From contig JAGPGI010000232.1 of assembly GCA_018056045.1 (NCBI GenBank), forward strand, positions 1 through 5,133: 5,133 nt of DNA. The letters are read 5' to 3'. The notes beneath the pieces are model-generated. The model was not told the origin of the DNA, did no database searches, and worked only from the letters and a program-made list of their open reading frames with translations. This document shows, in pieces, positions 1-4,117 of this stretch. A program made the position numbers and the translations under genes. The stretch comes from Paracoccus sp. (in: a-proteobacteria) (GTDB taxonomy: Bacteria; Pseudomonadota; Alphaproteobacteria; Rhodobacterales; Rhodobacteraceae). Numbering within the stretch: position 1 is the stretch's first letter; every line of letters begins with the position of its first letter.

Positions 1-135
1 GGGGCCCTGGTTCCGTTACCCGGCTCCCACCTGGACATCCAGGCTTTCGGGGAAACTAGCGCTGCCACGGTCGCTGCGGTTCCCGCCACCCAACCGCCCC
101 GCAGTAACGATGAAAACGGGACGGCCCTTGGGTCG
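1..135 (+). ncRNA. Possible 6S RNA (ssrS-like), left end at the window edge
   Basis: No credible reading frame lies here, but the + strand folds into one long hairpin. Bases 2-6 (GGGCC) pair with 123-127 (GGCCC). After a 3-base bulge, 10-17 (GTTCCGTT) pair with 115-122 (AACGGGAC), including one G-U pair that would be an A-C mismatch on the other strand, which favours the + strand. Large unpaired arms of about 30 bases follow on each side, with a small CCTGG/CCAGG hairpin at 30-43. A terminal stem then forms from 50-54 (GGGAA) with 80-84 (TTCCC), capped by AGCG/CGCT (58-61 with 72-75). Closing stem, central bubble and terminal stem-loop are the hallmarks of 6S RNA, which binds the sigma70 RNA polymerase holoenzyme by mimicking an open promoter. 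The identification rests on hand folding and general resemblance. The 3' end is uncertain, and part of the closing stem may lie left of the window. It would be transcribed toward the minus-strand gene ending at 193. Confidence 0.45.
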
Positions 136-146
136 CCCACAGCCTC

Positions 147-181
147 GGCGCGATAATCTCATAATGGTGAAAGATTGCGCC
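147..181. terminator. Hairpin between the candidate ncRNA and the small membrane-protein gene
   Basis: GGCGC (147-151) pairs with GCGCC (177-181). After a 3-base bulge (GAT, 152-154), AATCT (155-159) pairs with AGATT (172-176), leaving a 12-base loop. It lies just past the stop codon of the minus-strand gene at 193 and in the tail of the possible + strand RNA, so it could stop transcription from either side. Neither strand has a U-run after the stem, so intrinsic termination is not shown. An exact 7-bp tandem repeat, TTGCGCC (175-181 and 182-188), overlaps the right arm. The remaining bases 136-192 hold nothing else I recognise. Confidence 0.3.
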
Positions 182-192
182 TTGCGCCGGGT

Positions 193-498
193 TCAGCCCT
201 TGCGCGCGGGGCTGCTGGCATGGACCGGCGCCAGAACATGGCGGATCCGCTGCCGCAGGCCACCTTTGGGGTCGTCATCCTCGGCCATCAGCATGATGCG
301 GATGGCGAACTGGACGCCCGAAAACAGGATGCCATGGAAAAACACCAGCATCAGAACGGCAATCCAGCCGCCGCGCGTGGTGCCCATCAGGTGCTGAAGC
401 CCTGCCACGTCCAGCGCCGTCAGCAGACCCACGAAGACCGCCGCCAGCGCGAAGCCTATGGCAATGCTCAGGATATAAAGCCGGACAAGCTTAGGCAT
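193..498 (-). CDS. Small two-helix membrane protein of unknown function
   Basis: A 101-residue protein starting MPKLVRLY. Two hydrophobic stretches, about residues 7-29 and 44-70, are predicted to cross the inner membrane and are linked by a short loop containing HLMGTTRGGW. The tail (72-101) is polar: an acidic EDDD patch comes first and a basic segment rich in Arg/Lys follows. No signal peptide, catalytic motif or named domain is seen. I chose the ATG at 498-496 because a G-rich stretch (CCGGGGG) lies 6 bases upstream on the minus strand; a GTG at 516 would add six residues (MSRGCP) before it. From memory, proteins of this look occur after nusB in Rhodobacteraceae, but I cannot confirm that here. 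It lies beyond the probable terminator of the rib-nusB operon, so it is either expressed from its own promoter or by read-through. The gene is very likely real; its function is unknown. Confidence 0.8.
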   Translation of the reverse strand: MPKLVRLYILSIAIGFALAAVFVGLLTALDVAGLQHLMGTTRGGWIAVLMLVFFHGILFSGVQFAIRIMLMAEDDDPKGGLRQRIRHVLAPVHASSPARKG

Positions 499-531
499 GG
501 GGCACCCCCGGGACACTGGTCACGTCCAGCC

Positions 532-560
532 AGTCTAGCAGTAAAACGCCGGCTTCCTAA
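532..560 (-). promoter_or_regulatory. Weak sigma70-like promoter candidate for the small membrane-protein gene
   Basis: On the minus strand a TTAGGA box (560-555) and a TAGACT box (537-532) are separated by exactly 17 bases. The matches are 3 of 6 and 4 of 6 to the consensus, so this is only a candidate. Its placement makes sense: it begins within the operon terminator and reads into the gene starting at 498, which would need its own promoter if the terminator is efficient. Confidence 0.2.
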
Positions 561-572
561 CGAAAAACCGGC
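542..572 (-). terminator. Rho-independent terminator after nusB
   Basis: On the minus strand the arm GCCGGTTT (572-565) pairs with AAGCCGGC (555-548), giving 8 pairs including one U-G, around a 9-base loop. It is followed directly by GTTTTA (547-542), a short U-run. It starts 7 bases after the nusB stop codon and is the only such structure between the operon and the next gene. The U-run is short, so termination may be partial. Confidence 0.6.
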
Positions 573-579
573 ATGCGCG

Positions 580-1086
580 TCAGAATGCCTCGGGACGCGC
601 CTCGCGCGCCATGTGGTCGAGCACCGCATTGACGAATTTCGCCTCGCGGCCCTCGGCGAAAAACGCCTGCGTGATGCGCACATATTCGGCAATCACCACC
701 TTGGGCGGCGTCTTTGGGGTCACCAGCTCGGCACCCGCCGCCCGAAACAGCGCGCGCAGCACCGGATCGATACGGTCGATGGGCCATTTCGCCACCAATG
801 CCCGGTCGGTCATCTGGTCGATCTTGCCCTGCCAGTTCACCGCATCATCGACGATGCGCGCAAACAGCTTGTCGTCGGCCTCTGCCGAAACCATGTCGGC
901 ATCCTCGCCCTCGCGGCCGATGCGCCAATGCAGGAATTCGCGCTGGATGCGGTCGGCGGATTGCCCCGAGGCCTCCATCTGGAACAGCGCCTGCACGGCG
1001 TAAAGCCGTGCGGCGGCAGCGCGGGCCTGACGGGCCTCGCGGTCAGCCGGAGACCGGCGCGGGGTGTTGTCGCCCTGCCCGCTCAT
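580..1086 (-). CDS. nusB: Transcription antitermination protein NusB
   Basis: NusB pairs with NusE (ribosomal protein S10) and binds boxA RNA, helping RNA polymerase read through rRNA operons. The 168-residue product has the family's all-helical pattern: an Arg/Ala-rich helix with RLYAVQALFQME (27-38), a middle WPIDRIDPVLRALF stretch (101-114), then the conserved PKVVIAEYVRI segment (128-138) and the signature FVNAVLDHMARE (151-162). It is longer than the roughly 140 residues of the E. coli protein, mainly through about 24 polar, Arg-rich residues at the N terminus, which are common in alphaproteobacteria and could add RNA contacts (inference). Its ATG overlaps the ribH stop codon as ATGA (1086-1083), so translation is probably coupled to ribH. 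The ribH-nusB pairing is a very widespread arrangement and supports both calls. The gene ends just before a terminator-like hairpin and is the last in the operon. Confidence 0.96.
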   Translation of the reverse strand: MSGQGDNTPRRSPADREARQARAAAARLYAVQALFQMEASGQSADRIQREFLHWRIGREGEDADMVSAEADDKLFARIVDDAVNWQGKIDQMTDRALVAKWPIDRIDPVLRALFRAAGAELVTPKTPPKVVIAEYVRITQAFFAEGREAKFVNAVLDHMAREARPEAF

Positions 1087-1631
1087 GCGCCGCTCGGCCC
1101 GTCGATTTCGCCGGCCATGCGGATCACGTCGCGCGACCCCGTGGCCGCTGCGACGCCCTTTCCGGCCCAGCCGCGCTTCAGCGCGATCAGGTGCAGCGCG
1201 GCGGCGGCGGCGCCACCGCCCTTGTTCTGGCCTTTGGGATCGGAGCGCACCACCGCCTGATCGGTGTTTTCCACCGTCAGGATGCCGTTACCGATGCAAT
1301 GGCCTTGCAGGCCCAGCAGGGTCAGCCCGCGCGAGCTGTCATTGCAGACCGTGTCGTAATGCGTCGTCTCGCCGCGAATGACGCAACCCAGGGCGACATA
1401 GCCGTCATAAAGGTTGCGGCCGGCGGCCAGCCCGATGGCCGTGGGAATCTCCAGCGCGCCGGGCACCTCGACCAGATCGACGCTTGCGCCAGCGGCGGCG
1501 GCCACGGCCCGCGCGCCCTCGATCATGCCGTCCGCGATCTGCCGGTAATAGGGCGAGACCACGATCAGCAGGCGCACCGCCTCCTTGAAGGCCGGAAGCG
1601 GCAATTGGTAATGTTCGATGCTGGCGGCCAT
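1083..1631 (-). CDS. ribH: 6,7-dimethyl-8-ribityllumazine synthase (lumazine synthase)
   Basis: Condenses 5-amino-6-ribitylaminouracil with 3,4-dihydroxy-2-butanone 4-phosphate to give 6,7-dimethyl-8-ribityllumazine, the penultimate riboflavin step, in the cytoplasm. The family usually forms pentamers or 60-subunit shells. Family motifs are in order: the substrate aromatic region at Y28-Y29 (SPYY, where many homologues have a Phe), EVPGALEIP (55-63), the loop RGETTHYDTVC (86-96) holding the presumed acid-base His91, NGILTVEN (115-122), the phosphate-binding Arg129, and NKG (136-138). At 182 residues it is slightly longer than typical, with an Ala/Gly-rich C-terminal part. The ATG at 1631 is preceded by AAGGGA about 6 bases upstream and begins 3 bases after the ribBX stop codon. 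Its stop overlaps the nusB start by 4 bases. E. coli nomenclature calls this gene ribE or ribH. No key residue appears missing. Confidence 0.97.
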   Translation of the reverse strand: MAASIEHYQLPLPAFKEAVRLLIVVSPYYRQIADGMIEGARAVAAAAGASVDLVEVPGALEIPTAIGLAAGRNLYDGYVALGCVIRGETTHYDTVCNDSSRGLTLLGLQGHCIGNGILTVENTDQAVVRSDPKGQNKGGGAAAAALHLIALKRGWAGKGVAAATGSRDVIRMAGEIDGPSGA

Positions 1632-1634
1632 GGC

Positions 1635-2753
1635 TTATCCCTTGGGAATCGGACGCGTGGAATGGATGGAAAGTCCGTAGGCGTCAAGCCCGACCACCTT
1701 CACCGGCGCCGAATTCGTCAGCACGATCAGATCGGAAAGCCCCAGCGAGGACAGGATCTGCGCCCCCAGCCCGTATTGGCGCAGCACATGGGGCGAAACC
1801 TCGCCCTGCGCCGGCAGGGCTTTTTCCAGATCGCGGAACAGCACCACGACCCCCCGGCCCTCTTCGGCGATCAGGCCCATCGCGGCCGACAGATCGCCCG
1901 CATCCTCGCGGCCGATGCCCAGCACGTCATGCAGCGGATCCAGCGCATGCATGCGCACCAGCACCGGCCCTTCGGAGGTCAGATCGCCCTTGGTCAGCAC
2001 GATATGCTCGGCCCCCGAGGTCTCGTCGGCAAAGATCCGCATCATCCAGTCGCCGCCATGGATGGAATGAACGGCGCGCTGCGCACGCTCGGCGATCAGG
2101 TTGTCATGACGGCGGCGATACGAGATCAGGTCGCTGATCGTGCCGATCTTGAGCCCGTGGCGTTGTGCGAAGGCGACCAGTTCGGGCAGCCGCGCCATGG
2201 TGCCGTCCTCGTTCATGATCTCGCAGATCACCCCCGAGGCGTTCAGGCCGGAAAGGCGCGAGACATCGACAGCGGCCTCGGTATGGCCGGCGCGCACCAG
2301 AACGCCGCCCTCGCGGGCGCGCAGCGGAAAGACATGGCCGGGCGTCGCGATATCGACCGCGCCCTTGGTCGGATCGATGGCCACCGCGACGGTATGGGCA
2401 CGGTCATGGGCCGAGATGCCGGTGGTGACACCTTCGCGCGCCTCGATGGACATGGTGAAGGCGGTCTCATGCCGGCTGGAGTTCTTGGGGCTCATCAGTT
2501 GCAGCCCCAGCGCGTCGATGCGCGATCCCGGCAGCGCCAGACAGATCAGCCCGCGGCCATGGGTGGCCATGAAGTTGATCGCATCGGGCGTGACCATCTG
2601 CGCGGGGATGACCAGATCGCCCTCGTTCTCGCGGTCCTCGTGATCGACAAGGATATACATGCGGCCATTGCGGGCCTCGTTGATGATTTCCTCGGTCGAG
2701 GAGATCACGTCCGACCAGTCGCGCTCGACCGGACCTGGGGTTTCATATTGCAT
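1635..2753 (-). CDS. ribB: 3,4-dihydroxy-2-butanone-4-phosphate synthase with a degenerate GTP cyclohydrolase II-like C-terminal domain (RibBX)
   Basis: Residues 1 to about 212 form the RibB domain, which converts ribulose 5-phosphate to the four-carbon riboflavin precursor plus formate. Its active-site features are present: EDRENEGD (39-46, acidic metal ligands), Cys71 in GRGLICLAL, GVTTGISAHDRA (108-119), HTEAAVD (157-163) and Glu178 in VICEIMNEDGTM. Residues about 218-372 are related to GTP cyclohydrolase II (RibA), but the zinc-ligand stretch, normally containing CDCG, reads GIGREDAG (279-286). The tail has no cysteine at all, and the family QEGRGIG segment reads EEGRGVVVLF (297-306). GTP cyclohydrolase activity is therefore not expected. 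This matches the RibBX variant described from Proteobacteria, whose X domain has no settled function. The start is the ATG at 2753, with AGGAG 6 bases upstream; an in-frame ATG at 2798 would add 15 residues inside the upstream gene and lacks such support. The 372-residue gene overlaps that upstream gene by 11 bases. Confidence 0.94.
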   Translation of the reverse strand: MQYETPGPVERDWSDVISSTEEIINEARNGRMYILVDHEDRENEGDLVIPAQMVTPDAINFMATHGRGLICLALPGSRIDALGLQLMSPKNSSRHETAFTMSIEAREGVTTGISAHDRAHTVAVAIDPTKGAVDIATPGHVFPLRAREGGVLVRAGHTEAAVDVSRLSGLNASGVICEIMNEDGTMARLPELVAFAQRHGLKIGTISDLISYRRRHDNLIAERAQRAVHSIHGGDWMMRIFADETSGAEHIVLTKGDLTSEGPVLVRMHALDPLHDVLGIGREDAGDLSAAMGLIAEEGRGVVVLFRDLEKALPAQGEVSPHVLRQYGLGAQILSSLGLSDLIVLTNSAPVKVVGLDAYGLSIHSTRPIPKG

Positions 2754-3309
2754 TCGCAACTCCTGCAAAGAACCGCTGGCCGGGGACGAATCCCGCAAGG
2801 CCGCCGGCCGTCATCATTTCGCGCTCATGCCCGGTTTCGCCGATCATCAGCACCGCATCGCCGGGCAGGCCCTGCGCCCGCAGCCAGCCCTTCATCTCGT
2901 CGCGCATCGCCGACCAGCTTGTGCCAAAGGGCGCAAGCATGCGGGTCGAGGCCGCCCCGATCTGCCGCCCAAGCGCATCGGGCGCAAGGCCCGGGCTGCA
3001 TCCCAGATGCGGTGACGCCGCGACAAGGGCAATGCGGTCGCGCGCCGCGGCATCGATGGGCTGCGTCGTGCGAAACACCCCCAGCCCGTTCGAGGAATAC
3101 AGAAACGCCACCAGATCGCGTCCGGTGGTGGCGCGCACACCGGCATAGGTCTTGTAATCCAGCCCCAGCGCCTTGGCGCGGTTCACCTGTAGCCGCACCA
3201 CCTCGATGGGCAGGCGTGCGCCCAGAATCTCGCGCCGGGCCACGCTCCAGCAATGGGCGCGAAAGCTACTGCCCATGCCGGGACCGCGATTATGCCCGAT
3301 CCCCGCCAC
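2743..3309 (-). CDS. Protein of unknown function embedded in the riboflavin operon
   Basis: A 188-residue protein with no family I can name with certainty. It begins MAGIGHNRGPGM from a GTG codon (3309), 3 bases after the riboflavin synthase stop, and its end overlaps the ribBX start by 11 bases, so it is locked into the operon by position and probably by coupled translation. Visible segments are an N-terminal IGHNRGP motif (4-10); a basic helix-like stretch about 25-48; a conserved-looking core LDYKTYAGVRATTGRDLVAFLYSSN (50-74); a variable middle rich in Ala and Asp; and a C-terminal segment VLMIGETGHERE (153-164) followed by AGGLAG (168-173). There is no signal peptide or membrane helix, so it is probably cytoplasmic. 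The core FLYSSN and the IGETxxxE region faintly recall motifs II and IV of HAD-fold hydrolases, but no DxDxT motif is present. From memory, similar proteins sit at this spot in other Rhodobacteraceae. A link to flavin metabolism is inferred only from context. Confidence 0.85.
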   Translation of the reverse strand: MAGIGHNRGPGMGSSFRAHCWSVARREILGARLPIEVVRLQVNRAKALGLDYKTYAGVRATTGRDLVAFLYSSNGLGVFRTTQPIDAAARDRIALVAASPHLGCSPGLAPDALGRQIGAASTRMLAPFGTSWSAMRDEMKGWLRAQGLPGDAVLMIGETGHEREMMTAGGLAGFVPGQRFFAGVANAI

Positions 3310-3312
3310 GCT

Positions 3313-3906
3313 TCAGCCTGCCTCGGCCAGCCGCGCGACATAGCGCGCCAGCGTGTCGATTTCGAGGTTCACCCGGTCGCCGACCTTGACCGCGCCCCAG
3401 GTGGTGACCTCTTGGGTATGCGGGATCACGTTGACGCCGAACCGCTCGCCATCGACCTCGTTTACAGTGAGCGAGGTGCCGTTCAGCGCCACCGAGCCCT
3501 TGGGCGCGATGAAGCGCGCCAGTTCGCGCGGCGCGCGCAAGGTGATGCGGGTGCTGTCGCCCTCGTCATGCATCTCTTCGATGACGGCGGTGCCATCGAC
3601 ATGGCCGCTGACGATATGGCCGCCCAATTCGTCGCCGACCTTCAGCGCGCGTTCAAGGTTCAGCGGCCGGCCCTCGTGCCAGCCATTGGCGCCGATATTG
3701 GTCTTGCTGATCGTCTCGGCCGAGATATCGACATCGAACCAGTCGGATCCCTTGTCGATCACCGTCAGGCACACTCCGTCGCAAGAGATCGAGGCGCCCA
3801 GATCGACGCCCGCCATGTCATAGTGGCAGGCGACGCGCGCGCGCATGTCGCCGCGCATCTGAACCTGCGCGACCTTGCCGATATCGGTGATGATGCCGGT
3901 GAACAT
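3313..3906 (-). CDS. ribE: Riboflavin synthase (alpha subunit)
   Basis: Dismutates two molecules of 6,7-dimethyl-8-ribityllumazine into riboflavin and 5-amino-6-ribitylaminouracil, the last step of riboflavin synthesis; the family acts as a trimer in the cytoplasm. The product, 197 residues from MFTGIITDIG, has the expected two similar beta-barrel halves. The N-terminal half carries SCDGVCLTV (41-49, with Cys46) and ISAETISKTN (61-70). The C-terminal half opens with GGHIVSGHVDG (95-105, with His102) and repeats the pattern as GSVALNGTSLTVN (137-149) and IPHTQEVT (161-168). I chose the ATG at 3906 because MFTGII is the near-invariant start of the family and a GGGGGCGG stretch lies just upstream; the frame is open 10 codons further up to an ATG at 3936. 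It is the first gene of the operon here. The same enzyme is called ribC in E. coli. I see no FMN riboswitch upstream. Confidence 0.97.
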   Translation of the reverse strand: MFTGIITDIGKVAQVQMRGDMRARVACHYDMAGVDLGASISCDGVCLTVIDKGSDWFDVDISAETISKTNIGANGWHEGRPLNLERALKVGDELGGHIVSGHVDGTAVIEEMHDEGDSTRITLRAPRELARFIAPKGSVALNGTSLTVNEVDGERFGVNVIPHTQEVTTWGAVKVGDRVNLEIDTLARYVARLAEAG

Positions 3907-4062
3907 TGCCGCCCCCAAATATGTGTTGGCAGACAACTAGGCGCTTGCCCCCCGATCTGCAAGCAAAGCTGCAACGGATGTTAACGCGCATTAGCCGGAA
4001 TCGGGAAATTTCCGTGACAGTCAAGGGGTTTCATGCGATCACCACCCGGTCGGCCCTGCGCC
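3907..4062. promoter_or_regulatory. Divergent intergenic region between the riboflavin operon and the capsule gene
   Basis: The operon promoter must lie in this stretch, since the next gene is divergent. The best minus-strand -35 match is TTGACT (4024-4019), but no good -10 box follows at 16-18 bases, so I do not place a promoter firmly. Other structure includes a 10-bp perfect palindrome GGAAATTTCC (4004-4013), an inverted repeat GCTTGC/GCAAGC (3943-3948 and 3959-3964), and an A/T-richer patch TTAACGCGCATTAG (3981-3994). The conserved FMN-riboswitch core sequences are not recognisable on the minus strand. Confidence 0.5.
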
Positions 4063-4091
4063 TTGGCCGCCATGTGTATCATGTGTATTTT
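4063..4091 (+). promoter_or_regulatory. Sigma70-like promoter candidate for the capsule gene
   Basis: TTGGCC (4063-4068) and TATTTT (4086-4091) are separated by exactly 17 bases. Each box matches the consensus at four of six positions. Transcription would start near 4098, leaving a leader of about 20 bases before the ATG at 4118. The spacer and -10 box overlap an exact 9-bp tandem repeat, so a regulator could act here. Confidence 0.4.
4071..4088 (+). repeat. Exact tandem repeat of a 9-mer in the capsule-gene promoter
   Basis: CATGTGTAT occurs twice in immediate succession (4071-4079 and 4080-4088). The second copy runs into the -10 box of the candidate promoter. The 9-bp spacing is close to one helical turn, which would put both copies on nearly the same DNA face, as expected for a protein-binding site. 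Alternatively it is a recent slippage duplication that changes promoter spacing. Confidence 0.7.
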
Positions 4092-4117
4092 GTCGCCAGT
4101 GTAATTCTTGACCCAGG

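Noticed and set aside
1..100. Signal recognition particle RNA
   Set aside because: The GC-rich ends initially suggested it, but the invariant apical GGAAGGAAGCAG-type motif is absent on both strands.
110..397. A 95-codon + strand frame starting in the left intergenic region
   Set aside because: It overlaps the candidate RNA and lies antisense to the membrane-protein gene. The product is Arg/Pro-rich with no hydrophobic pattern or motif and no convincing ribosome site.
175..1260. A 361-codon + strand frame over the membrane-protein gene, nusB and part of ribH
   Set aside because: It crosses two gene boundaries and a terminator antisense to well-supported genes, and shows no domain or ribosome site.
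714..3389. A very long + strand open frame (891 codons) across the rib genes
   Set aside because: It runs antisense to five genes with clear family motifs. Its translation is low-complexity Arg/Pro/His/Gln-rich, typical of the opposite strand in GC-rich coding DNA, and it matches nothing I recognise.
3981..3994. CtrA-like site TTAACGCGCATTAG
   Set aside because: The spacing between half-sites is 6 rather than 7 bases and the second half is TTAG, so it is only a half-match that can occur by chance.
3907..4062. FMN riboswitch upstream of the riboflavin operon
   Set aside because: The minus-strand leader lacks the recognisable conserved RFN blocks (a GGGGC start, an ACCGGCGGT-like core). A short inverted repeat alone is not enough.
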